A stretch of 64,000 nucleotides of DNA from Ornithodoros turicata. Taxonomy: Eukaryota > Arthropoda > Arachnida > Ixodida > Argasidae. Under the pieces are notes generated by a model. The model was given only the letters and a program-made list of their open reading frames with translations. It was not told the DNA's origin and did not search any database. Within the stretch, counting starts at the first letter, position 1. Every line of letters begins with the position of its first letter. The translations under genes were made by a program, and so were the position numbers. Below, in pieces: positions 43,434 through 53,230 of the stretch. The stretch spans positions 40,298,143 to 40,362,142 of the forward strand of contig NC_088207.1 in NCBI RefSeq assembly GCF_037126465.1, written 5' to 3'.

Positions 43434-46400
43434 TACGGAACATTACGATCGGACCAGTTCCAAATCCAAATGCCTGTGATAGGTATTCGCGCGCTTCTCC
43501 TGCTGTCTCTTTAGATGCCGCCACTCTTTGCCTCCTGGGGATGACATTCGTTGCCGTCAAAGACTGCTGTGTTTTCATTGCGTTTTCTCCTAACGGTAGC
43601 GCTGTGTGGACTAATTTTGCTTACATTATACTATTTCAAACCCGAACTTTCATTTGAGAGGAAGTTGATTTTGCATTTTACAGCCCCTTTAATGATGTCT
43701 GCCCCACATCAGACGCAGTTCTTCGGGGTGTCCTTGCACGAAGCCTGAAGAGTGACACAGGGGTTCCCCGAACGTGTTACAGGAGTTGATGAGACTTCAC
43801 CCAGAGAGTTCGCCACTCTGGTGCTTTGTAGGACACAATTTGTAGGACACGATGGTGTATGCGTCACGGTACATTGTGAGTCCGGTTACAAGGAAATTCA
43901 GCCAAAGAACGCAAAGCCTTTCGAACCATTGCACACCTCGTGATATAGTTTCCACCCGAATATAAACCCGCTGTATACGAGCAGAATACAAATTACCTGC
44001 ATCTTTGGACATTGTGTCACATGACATGTATAGTGACTCTCACGTTATCCTACGAAGCTACGGACGTATACCTGCACAGTGGTCGACCAAATTAAGATAT
44101 CGCTTCAATAACTAAGTACAATCCTTACGCCTAAGTGAAATTGCGCACCCCGATTCTACCCCGACCCTCAATCGAAAGACATGCTATTCGAAGGTTCGAG
44201 CATCTGAAATCCCTTTCCAAATTCCCATTTCCCAGTACACAATGAACGACTGCGAAGAAAGCCTCGAGCCAATTTCGGGTGTTGCTCAAAGCCAGGCTAC
44301 TCGAGAGGCACATGCAATTTGAATGTTCAGTTGCAACCAAGGCGTGATCGCCTCGTCAGGCTAGCTCCCATAGTAAGCCGTTTGGGGCCACTGCATTCTC
44401 CCTGGCTGTGACCTTTCTGCACCGCATCCAATTTCACATGTGAGTGGGTGTTATACCTCCTGCAGCTTGCGAACAACAGTAGCACCCTGCAGGTGGTGCC
44501 CAGCGGGACTCAGAATGTGTGTGCTGGAACACACATGTTACGTTAAGTTGTCGGAGCGTGTGCTGTCGTTTTTCGTGATAGATTAAGTTGTCACTCGCAG
44601 CAGTCGATCGCAAAGCGTATGGACAACTATACGGCTGTGTGGTGGCTAGTTTAGGCTGAGTCGTTCGGTGTTGCACGCTGTGCGCGGACACGTGCGCGGA
44701 CACGTGCGTGGACACAATATTTTCTCTAATGAACTGTAGGAAGTTAAGGTTAGAAACATTGGTGAACATCGAACCCTGTGTATTCTACGTGAGTGCCGGT
44801 TAAGGGTGTGCAGCACCCTCCTGGCCCAATGGCATTCCTCATGCATTTTTCGAACCGCATAACTCCGCAAGAAATTGCTCAATTTGCTTAAAATAGGTCT
44901 TGAATTGAAGATCTGAATCGGTTCTAGTACTCAATGGTGCCAGGAATTCATCTTTTATGTTGGAAATTTTTTCGCAGACGTCAGAAATTGCGTTTCGCGC
45001 TTCCTTCAAATTTGTTGGGTGGTCACAAAATAAATAGACCTAAGGTGATAATTTTAATCCCATTAAGTACCAGAAAAATGTGTCTAAAATCAATATGTCC
45101 CGAAAGAATTTGTTTATGTCGAAGCATAGAGTTGCTACACGGATTCTTGTGAGCCGTGGTTAGCGAATGCTGACCCGCTGGGATTTTGGCTGTGCGTGGT
45201 GGTGCCATCTATCTGCATGCCACAGAAATCTGCACATAAATGGGAAAAACCGGATGAATTGTTACTATCTATCGTTTCGCATGTGATAATAAATGGAGTG
45301 TGGATGCGCAGCTGTCGCTCGTCATCTCGGAATCCTTCGTTCCGTGGTTGTGCTGTGCCTGCCAGTCACGGTTTTTCGCATAGTAGGAAATCTGCCTGCG
45401 GAAAACGGAAGAGACGCAAAGAACAAGCCCTAAAATTCTACAAGAGAAGGCAAGCGCCCCCGCACGCTGTACAATCCACCACAAGCACTGTACCGCTGGC
45501 AGTGTGCTCGTGAAGATAACTGCCGCCGCTGTCATATGCAGCTTCATTCCCTTCTTTTTAGACTTTTTGAACAAATATGAGTGTCGAACTTGTGGCGTCG
45601 GCGTCAATGAGTCGACAACAGCACTGTCAACTATACTGAGACACCCATCACTGTTCAGGTGATCAGATGCCGTCAAAACTGAGAATGAACGCTAGGTAAG
45701 ACCGCACTGCCGACTACACAACTTGGCTCGTCTTTACCGATCACACTGAACAAAAAATACAGCATTGTATGTGCCAGTGTCAAAGCACCGTGATATCGCA
45801 GAACAGTCCACCATAATTTTACAGGACAGTGCGCTGATAATCTGGGGCTGACGATGGTGCAGTAATTTTGCTGTTCACGAAATGATCCCGGCGATTCCGA
45901 ATACACAGAAGCACATGTGAGCTTGCCATGAATTTCATGAAGTCATTGGAGCACCCGCAAGCCATACCACTAAATTGCTTTCTCACTAGGCCAGCAACTG
46001 TTTTTCAAATTAATGTAGAAGGTCTGCGCAATCATGCTATTATTCTTTCTTCTTCTACTACTTCTTTTTTTCTTGTTTCTCCGCGGTTCCACAACGAGTG
46101 TTGGAAACATTTGGTGTGTTCGCGAGGTTCTGTTGAATGAAATTGTCGATCCGTCTGCTATCACACGCACAAATAACAGATAACACGCGTACGCTGTTCT
46201 CAAGGTGATAAAGGCAAGGCTAGAGGTCAAAGGCAAAAGAACAAAGCAAGAGGAAAAGAGTGCCTTGTAATCCTTTCCGCTGATATGGTGGATCGGTCCC
46301 GTAATGTAACGTGTAACCGTCTGCCGCTGTAGTACCAGGAACCTCCGCAGTGAACGCTAGGTAATCAATTAGATCGTCCTGTGCTCCATCTATTGAGCGG

Positions 46401-46557
46401 AATTGACGAAGCGCGGAGGGTGTTGCACCCCCTTTGGTGCAACCGTAATGAAGCTCAACGCGTCATCTTTACGTCGCAGCAATTGTAGATGTCTGATATA
46501 AGTATGAAGCTCCGCGTACATGTGAATAACTGTGAAGCATACTGACGAGGACAAACT
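43434..46557. other. No gene recognised
   Basis: Only short ORFs (up to 135 codons) without known domains. A 13-bp tandem repeat (GTGCGCGGACAC, three units, 44678-44716) is present. Confidence 0.35.
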
Positions 46558-46559
46558 AC

Positions 46560-46690
46560 AACATGAACAACAACAACTACTACTACTACAACTACTACTA
46601 CTACTACTACTACCACTACATGATGAATGACGATGAGATGAGGTGACTCACCGCAACAATTGCGGTACCATACCTCAGTGCACGTGGGTT
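46560..46690 (-). repeat. Family H hairpin module, minus-strand copy with ACT microsatellite
   Basis: A CAACAACAACTACTACT microsatellite (46564-46620) is the tail; on the minus strand it follows GAGGTATGGTACCGCAATTG, hairpin, GTGAGTCACCTCATCTC. Confidence 0.6.
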
Positions 46691-46794
46691 AATAGAGGAG
46701 CAAGCTATTTGAGTCGTCATTTAACCTCAATAGAAACGTAACGTCTAGTTGTATTCTCGAGCCATCAGCCCCTTGCCGCTTCAGCCTTGCTAGG

Positions 46795-47085
46795 AGTAGC
46801 AAGCCGCCGTAGCGCAGGCTAACCTTTCCCTCATAAAAAAAATAAACACATCCCCGCATCAGCCTCACCTCACCCTCACCTCTCCCACCCCACCCCACCC
46901 TCACCTCTCACCCTCATACACATTCCGCTCATATGGTAATAAATATTCTTTGTCTTTTATATATCACATCCTTCTAACACCTTTTGTTAGTTTACCCTGT
47001 ACTTCCTCATTCTTTTCTTTTTATATCTGTGCAGAATAGCAAGCTGACGTACCGTTTGGCTCACCTTTCCTCTTTTTTTTTTCTT
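46795..47085 (+). repeat. Two family T 3'-end copies
   Basis: The first (46795-46860) reads GTAGCAAGCCGCC…GGCTAACCTTTCC…AATAAACACATCCCC and runs into a CCTCACC-rich stretch (46860-46916). The second (47034-47085) reads GAATAGCAAGCTGACG…GGCTCACCTTTCC and a T run. Confidence 0.6.
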
Positions 47086-47164
47086 CTTGTTGTATTGCCA
47101 ACTGTAAGATGGGACAAGCAGAAGTCTTGCCCACATCACACTTATTTCTTTGCATGGAACTGTG

Positions 47165-47290
47165 CAGACATATGTCGGTACAGTTACCTTAGAAGTCGGC
47201 CCAGGACGCACACTCCCCAGGGCGTCAGTCGTGACGTTGCCCACATCTGTGAGGCCGACAACGCGGAGCCCTTTCATCATCACCACCACA
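47165..47290 (+). mobile_element. 5'-truncated family B SINE
   Basis: TAGAAGTCGGCCCAGGACGC … GTCAGTCGTGACGTTGCCC … GAGGCCGACAACGCGGAG, then a CATCATCACCACCAC tail. Confidence 0.78.
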
Positions 47291-47367
47291 CTTATTTCTT
47301 TGTCCTGATAAATTTATCCACGCCCATCAGCGAGAATTTGCTTGTAGTATAGCTAGCTAACTAACGA

Positions 47368-47455
47368 GCGATGGGGTAGCATTCTGCTCAATGAGCGGAA
47401 GTCATCCCCATATCATCGTCATCATGTATCTCTTTCTCTCTCTCTCTCTCTCTAA
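47368..47455 (+). repeat. Family H hairpin module, plus-strand copy
   Basis: CGATGGGGTAGCATTCTGCTC … GCGGAAGTCATCCCCATATC, ATC repeats and a CT repeat tail (47431-47453). It closely matches the 20861 copy. Confidence 0.68.
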
Positions 47456-48122
47456 CTAACGAATCTTGAGGGACCCCGCCAGGTAAACTGCAAAAATGAA
47501 CGTCAGTATGCCACCGGTGCCAATAGGCACGGTGAGCTATCGTGCAGTCCGGAAGAACTCATCCACGTAACCCAATATTTTTCGTCCCGAATAATTCTCT
47601 TTTTCTAAAAAAAAATAAAACTAGGTAGTCCCCACACCACGCTCACTCGACAAAAGGACAGAGTTCACAAAAAATACCACATTAAACTTCTATTGGCTAG
47701 CAATTCCGGTAAGAAATTCCGATCAATAAATGCCATCTCGCTGGAAACCCTTTACAGAAGACATCTTGAACGGCCGTAAATGAGGAGACTGTATTTGGCT
47801 TAACGCTGATCTCCTTGTAAATGGTCCTGACGGAGTTCAATTGCCAGAAAAGGCGTCACTCCTTTGACGGCGATCACTACATAACGGATCACCACAGCCT
47901 CCACAATCCAGAACACTCACGTGCCATCCATAAAGAACCCATCATAATGTCTCTTTCTTTGCCTCGGTGCACCTTCAGGGCAGTCGTGGAGATTTGGTTC
48001 ATGGGTGATCTCTGAAATACCAACAGATCCCAGGGATGACGTTGAACTCTTTCATTGCCCCTCGAAGACATCGAGCAATGCGGGGGATATGCGTTTATTA
48101 CGGAAAGGTCAGCCTGACCAAA
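47456..48122. other. No recognisable feature
   Basis: Short ORFs only; I see no known repeat family. Confidence 0.35.
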
Positions 48123-48312
48123 GTACTACCACGGTCCCTTGATAGCTTCCTGGTCACGCAGCTTCTCCGTAACTCTATGGGGAAGCTTTGCCCAGGGACC
48201 GGAGCGCCCGCGTGGTGGCGCTGCCATCGGAACGCGGGAGAGAGACGCCTGCGTCTCCCATTGCAGTACACGTCTTTCGGCTGTTGTCGCGTTGTAACCG
48301 TGTGCTAGCAGC

Positions 48313-48633
48313 ATGCCAGAGACATGCTGTGTTACCAAATGTCGCTCTGGGTATTCGGGAGGTGGCAAGGGGGTGTACATGTTCGCTTTTCCTGCGAATT
48401 CTGACAAGCGTGAGAAGTGGAAACGTGCCATCCATCGCATTGATGGTGGGCAGTTCAGTTTTGACTCTCCACACACACGTGTCTGCGAGGAGCACTTTGA
48501 CCACAGCGATGTCGTATGGCACGACGAACTCGTCATCAACGGCGATAAAGTGCTGCACAAGCGTGGAAAGTCAAAGCTTGCGTGCAAAGTCAATGCAGTG
48601 CCGCGCATATTCGACGGCTGCCGTCGTATCTGA
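48313..48633 (+). CDS. THAP-type zinc-finger protein (106 codons, probably broken after the domain)
   Basis: The ORF is essentially one complete THAP domain (C2CH DNA-binding module). The zinc ligands would be Cys5 (or Cys6), Cys10, Cys58 and His61 (VCEEHF). The other invariant positions of the family are present: Pro27 in AFPANS, Trp36 in REKWKRAI, Phe62, and the C-terminal AVPRIF (Pro97). The domain is longer than the ~80-90 residue norm by a loop near 72-90. The start codon is chosen because Cys follows within four residues, as is usual. The ORF stops right after the domain, but an overlapping frame (ending 48754) continues with a basic segment (GKQPRKKKASAID), suggesting a single frameshift near 48610-48630 or a splice. 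Function: sequence-specific DNA binding, host factor or transposase N-terminus. Confidence 0.8.
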   Translation: MPETCCVTKCRSGYSGGGKGVYMFAFPANSDKREKWKRAIHRIDGGQFSFDSPHTRVCEEHFDHSDVVWHDELVINGDKVLHKRGKSKLACKVNAVPRIFDGCRRI

Positions 48634-48862
48634 GCACGCCGAAACTGCGAAGCCGTTCCGTCAGACAACGATGCCCGGGAAACAACCCCGTAAAAAGAAG
48701 GCGTCTGCCATAGACACCAACAACGAACTCAGTGCTTTTATGGAGAGAATCTGAAAGAAAATTGCTCATGGAGCTAGGGCTTTTGAGCTGATTTGGCTCC
48801 CAGGGATGTCAACATTTGTAATAATCGTGTAATCGCGGTCGAGCGATCGCGTCAAATACTAA

Positions 48863-49301
48863 GGCAGCGTTCACACGGAGCAGCTTTTCCCACCAACTCT
48901 GAGCAACTTTGGAGTTATTCACAGTCGTCCGACAGCGGCAACCTCCAGCAACTCAAGTTGCTCGTAATCGCGTCTCGAACGAAAACTTAAAAAGTTGCTC
49001 GCGCGCTGGCCAATCAGCGAGAGGAGTACTGTCACGTTGCTCCCGAAGGCGTGGATTCACGGGTTCAAATCCTGCACGTGCAGCTCAGAAATACTCGTTT
49101 TTTTTTATACACGTCACGAAAATATGTCAATTGCCATTCTAGAAGGTAATAATGATCTATTCGCGCAAAAAAACGACTGTAATTTGACAAACGGTTGATA
49201 AGGAAAAGACTCCACCAGTTGAATTCGAACCCACGCTCTCCGTTTGCCGTAAGATTGCTTGTGGGTGGAGCTGCCGAGTTGCTACATGTGAACGCGCCCT
49301 T
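48863..49301. mobile_element. MITE (439 bp) with TAA flanks, inside the THAP segment
   Basis: The ends GGCAGCGTTCACAC and GTGAACGCGCCCT are near inverted copies; TAA lies at 48860-48862 and 49302-49304, fitting a 3-bp TWA duplication as in PIF/Harbinger elements. Inside are two box-B-like words in opposite orientation (ACGGGTTCAAATCC at about 49059, and GTGGGTTCGAATTC on the minus strand at about 49220). It interrupts one copy of a direct repeat whose uninterrupted partner lies at 49638-49755. Confidence 0.68.
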
Positions 49302-49637
49302 TAAGCGGTCACGTAACTGTCTACGATTAACTGTAGTAAGTCCTTTACACGCTAAACAATGTACGCATCATTAAAGTGTTTTAGCATGGCAGGATAAAAA
49401 GGCCGCTCGAGATTGATTCACGGAAGCATGTCGGATACATGGCGGTTCCTTTCAGTCTCGTAAAAGAAATGAGGTCCAGACGATAGATGACTAAAACAAG
49501 AGATGAACGGGACAAGGGCACAGCGGTAAAATTTCGTGACATGTCCGTCAGTCGGGATCTTTTTAGACGCTATACTTTTGTCTTCATCAGCTTCGTGGCA
49601 ACAATTGAGAGTAACTCATCTGGTACCTCGTGAAAGG

Positions 49638-49755
49638 ACTGGTGTAATTGCGATCGGCCGATCGCGTCAATTAGTACGCCGTCATGGGCGCAGCAACTGT
49701 CCGCAATTAACTGTAAAATGTACTGTACCCGCTAAGTAAAGTACAGATCACCTTG
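49638..49755 (+). repeat. Direct repeat partner (empty-site copy) of 48827-48862 plus 49302-49380
   Basis: Shared words in order: TAATYGCGRTCG, CGATCGCGTCAA, CAACTGTC/TAACTGTC, ATTAACTGTA, CCCGCTAAGTAA/ACACGCTAAACAA. The partner at 48827 has the same order but with the MITE inserted between the second and third words. Confidence 0.6.
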
Positions 49756-50630
49756 CCACCGTGCCCTATGCACATAAACTGCGCTAGAATCTCCGGTTGA
49801 GGGTTTGAAGATAGGAGACTCGCGACAATACATCCGTGCCACTCGAAGTGGTCGGCAGCAGCTTTACGCATAAAATAATGCCGAACAGAAAACGATTATT
49901 CGATTATAGTTGCTGCAACGTAGCAGAAAACCATTGCAACAAATAATTTTCTCGTAGGATGTCTGGAAAAGCGCAAAAACAACACTGCATCTGCCGTTCC
50001 CATGACTGGCCCGAGCGGGAGATTCTACCGCGTTCCGATCGCGGCGCCACCACGCGGCTCCCGTTGTCCCTAGGCCAACTTTTTGACGGAGCTGCATGAC
50101 CAGAAAGCTATCAAGGGACCGTGGTACTACTATACGATGTATACCGCGTGTTTCAAGTAGCTCTCTACAAACTACTGCAAACTATGGTGGCCACATTTAG
50201 CGATGGCTACAGTACGGGCAAGTATTAAATAGTCTACGTTTACGTAAACTTCGGTTATTTATTTATATTGCGAATGTCGTCCGTCTCATGTCCGTCGTAC
50301 TCGAAGCCGTCTGGGAAGCTACAGATTGCTGGAGGCAACTTCTTTTCATGGATTATATAAAATAAACGCTGTTTTCTGAGTCCGGAATGGCACTTTTCAG
50401 ACAGCTTGGCCAAGTTCCTCTTCCGAGACTCTACCGCTCTCTCTGCAGCCAAGGAAGCCCCAGCGATAGTAACATTATGATGACGTCAGCCAGGCACACC
50501 AATGGGACCGCAGCGCAGGCGATTGTCTCCGAGGTCGTCTGCTTCGCGTTCGTACCGCAATATACTGCGCGAAAACTCATCGGTAAATATACTCTGACTT
50601 TCGCTTCGCAGTGTGAGTTCTGACTCGACC

Positions 50631-50700
50631 ATGTTGGGTGGAACACTGTGTTACGCTCCTGGCTGTACGAACACGTCCGATGCTAAACAGAAACAACATT
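50631..50700 (+). pseudogene. Possible second THAP-like N-terminus
   Basis: An ORF starting ATGTTGGGTGGAAC encodes MLGGTLCYAPGCTNTSDAKQ. The C-x4-C spacing near the start followed by CTNTS resembles THAP N-termini (C-x4-C-x-N). The rest of the domain is not visible in this frame, so it would be truncated, frameshifted or spliced. Weak evidence. Confidence 0.22.
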
Positions 50701-50985
50701 CCGCAAGCCGGTCACAGGCTCTCCGCCACCAGCAGACGCCGTCCCTTTCGTCCGCCGGTCTGTCGCCAAGGGCCCTCCAGCCGCACCCTGATTGGCCTTG
50801 TCCGAGTGATATTTTCTCCGATTTCCAGAATGGGAATTCCGTAATACTCTAGACTGTCGGTGAAAATTCGCAAACCCCGGACATATTTCATCAAGCCTCT
50901 AGCCGATTAGTGAAGGAGCTGTCTTTTCCTGTATTTCTTCTTAATTTTCTGTGTCTCTGCTGCTGCATCTTCTGTTTTGTTTTGC

Positions 50986-51075
50986 TTTTGGGAATCGCAA
51001 GCCTACATCATGACCAACGTCTCCCTTTTTTTTCTTTTTTTTTAATCGGTATTAAACATATCCCCTCCCCTCTAG
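50986..51075 (+). repeat. Family T 3'-end copy
   Basis: GGGAATCGCAAGCCTAC … CCAACGTCTCCC, a T-rich run, then ATTAAACATATCCCC. Confidence 0.55.
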
Positions 51076-51295
51076 CAAGTGAGTCTCAGAAGAGAAGCTA
51101 TATATGCATTTGAAGCAGGATGTGGCATATATGCTCATCCAGGCGCCGCCAAACGCTGGGGGGTCTAATATAAGTGGTGACAATGATGAGTGATGACGAT
51201 GAGAGATGACGGGAATGATCGGAGCGGCGATGGCGACGCTGAACGTGATCGTGATGGCGGGAATGTCCGAGAGCGCTGCTGGGGCCATATTGGGG

Positions 51296-51503
51296 TCACG
51301 TGGACAGATGGAGAGAGGACAGCAGGAAGGAGTGGAGGGACAAGGGGGTTAGTACGCGTCATGGATCGACGTCAGTCTGGAAAGTCGGCTGGAAACTCCA
51401 GGGAAAACCTCAGACAACACAGCCTGTGCCGGGATTCGAACCCGCAGCAACTCGCGGTCTCGGTGTGGAAGGCGATCATTCTAACCACAAACGCCACGCG
51501 AGC
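51296..51503 (-). mobile_element. Family A SINE, minus strand, head-to-head with the next
   Basis: On the minus strand: head GAGCTCGCGTGGCGTTTGTG, box A-like GTGGTTAGAATGATCGCC, box B CGGGTTCGAATCCC (about 51437), then the body down to TCTCTCCATCTGTCCACGT at 51296. The tail is missing. Confidence 0.82.
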
Positions 51504-51735
51504 TCGTACCACCGGTTGTGCCGTCTGAGGTTTTCCCAGGGCATACCAGCAGATATTCAAGACATATCTTCCCCCTCAAGTCTGCCCAAGACGCGTACGA
51601 ACTCCCCCCCCCCTCCCCCCGTTTCCTACTCTTTCCTGCTGTGCTCTCTCCATACGTCCACGTCTGTTGGACGCTCACAGCCACAGTTGCTTCTCGCCGC
51701 TTCCGCGGAATCGAAATTAAAAAAAAGAAAAAAGA
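51504..51735 (+). mobile_element. Family A SINE body, plus strand
   Basis: It starts at TACCACCGGTTGTGCCGTC and runs through AAGTCTGCCCAAGACGCG, a C8/C6 run, CACAGTTGCTTCTCGCCGC, and an A-rich tail. It abuts the minus-strand SINE head at 51503, so the two form a head-to-head pair. Confidence 0.82.
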
Positions 51736-52629
51736 ATATTGTATCGCTCAAAGGACCATCGCCTCGCAAAGACATTCCGAGAAACGTCTCTTCCTCCTCA
51801 TTGGTTTCGCAGATAATGTGCCTCAATTTATGCAATCAGGGAACAAAGCTCACCCAGTTATCTTTTCCTTGTACCGTTTGTGATTGCCAGTGCCCGAGGG
51901 TGCTAATTTATGCTTTGATTCATTGTCTGCTTGCCAGGATGATGTGACCTCTGAAATCGAATTATGGGCCTCTGTGCCGGACAGAATTGCGCTGGGTCTG
52001 GTTGCTGCATCGATAACACTCAGACACCGAAAAAGCCATGTATCGTGCATAATATAGTGGACGGTTGCGCCTCAGTGCCCTTAAAGTGATTTATTACTCT
52101 GCGGCGCGCTATCACTTATTACATTAGGTTCTGAGACTGTGGAATCGTTTATCCTTCTGGGGCTGCTCGAAAAGGTATTTGCGCACGATCTTGTTTAGGC
52201 GTTTCTTAGGGCCAAACAGCAAGGATAACTGTGCGTAAAGGCTGGATTTAGCAGAAAAGTCAGAGGACATTTACAAAAAAAAAGAAAAAAATATCAAAGA
52301 CAGCGACAGGGCTGAAGGGTTGAAGGACCGTAAGGTGTGCCTTATGGTCACTGTAGTATGTGGAGACAGTACATGGCGTAAGGCACATCCCTCAGAAAGA
52401 CGTAGTCGAGGCAACTTCCACTTCCGCGGGTGAATTCTTTGGCAGATTACACGGGGTAGAAATCGAGAAATGTTCGCATCTACTGGAAGAAGACACCGTT
52501 TGCGCTTGGCGTGCACGTTGAAGTCACCGGTGAGGGTGACAGGATAGATTCGTTCGCTGATGAAAGTTTCAGCCAGGAACGCATGTATCTTGGCTAGGGG
52601 CATGTTGGCTGAAATGTAAGTACATGGAC
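51736..52629. other. No recognisable feature
   Basis: Short ORFs without known domains. Confidence 0.35.
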
Positions 52630-53215
52630 ACCACCAGTACCACCATGATGCGTTTCTTCTTTGGTTTCGCCTTAACGTTCCGTATGGTCAACAGTTTCTC
52701 CATAAAGTCGGCAGCGCTAATTCGGCAAACTGTCCAGTGTGTACATTGTGGAAAACACGGAACACATCCTTATGTATTGCACGAGATATGCATCCCAAAG
52801 AGCTACATTGAAGTCTGCTCTAGATCGGTTGGACATTAGAGCCTTCGATATAGTCGATAAGGTGCTGGGTGTATGAGAACCCAAGAAGAGAGATGCGGCG
52901 CTCTCAGCGCTTGTCACTTCATAGTGAGCAATGTTATCGAATCTGTATTTTAGGACAGCTGTCTAGGCATGTGTCGTGGAGTTCCTCGTTCCTGTTAGTT
53001 TCTTGCAGTTCATTTTATGCATGCGTGCATGCATGCATATACACATACAGTTCGGTGACCAGGAGAGGTGATGTTTTCCTCTTTATATATTTTTATTTTC
53101 TGTGGGGTTCATTTATTGGGGAGTTCTTTGTGGGAGTAGCAGAATTCGTCAGGTGACGAATTCAGTTTCTCCCTCTTTTTATATATATTCAACTCAACTC
53201 AACGTTTCTTCTTCT
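52630..53215 (+). pseudogene. R1/I-like LINE C-terminal fragment and 3' UTR
   Basis: Across two or three frames the segment encodes an LHK-type start, a CPVC or CVHC cysteine pair, LMYCTRY, and a leucine-rich LKSALDRLDIRAFDIVDKVLG stretch, the order at the end of R1/I-type ORF2. Frames change at least twice. The 3' UTR contains GAATTCGTCA-GG-TGACGAATTC, a near-perfect hairpin, then a T-rich end and a TTC microsatellite (53204-53230). The same hairpin, degraded, lies in the minus-strand copy at 57150-57612. Confidence 0.68.
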
Positions 53216-53230
53216 TCTTCTTCGTTTCTT

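Larger units (their letters stand above)
48123..50130. mobile_element. Candidate THAP-domain element: 2-kb segment between long inverted repeats
   Basis: The left arm (48123-48240) and right arm (about 50015-50130) are imperfect inverted copies. They share CCACGGTCCCTTGATAGCTT at the outer part and GCGTGGTGGCGC … CGGAACGCGG at the inner part. Between them lies a THAP-domain ORF starting 70 bp after the left arm. THAP domains form the N-terminal DNA-binding part of P-element-type transposases, so a P-like DNA element is a natural reading. No RNase-H-like transposase core is visible, and no clear 8-bp duplication was found. A duplicated host locus in inverted orientation is the alternative. Confidence 0.5.

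Noticed and set aside
46860..46920. Second CCTCACC-type hAT element
   Set aside because: The tract is short and lacks the CAGAGGTGGGC ends; it may be only a simple repeat beside a family T copy.
49020..49090. tRNA gene
   Set aside because: A box-B-like GGGTTCAAATCC is present, but no cloverleaf can be drawn with a matching acceptor stem; it lies inside a MITE.
50255..50894. Minus-strand ORFs 50255-50452 and 50712-50894 as exons of a host gene
   Set aside because: The peptides look reasonable in composition, but there is no domain and no convincing splice sites, so I did not annotate them.
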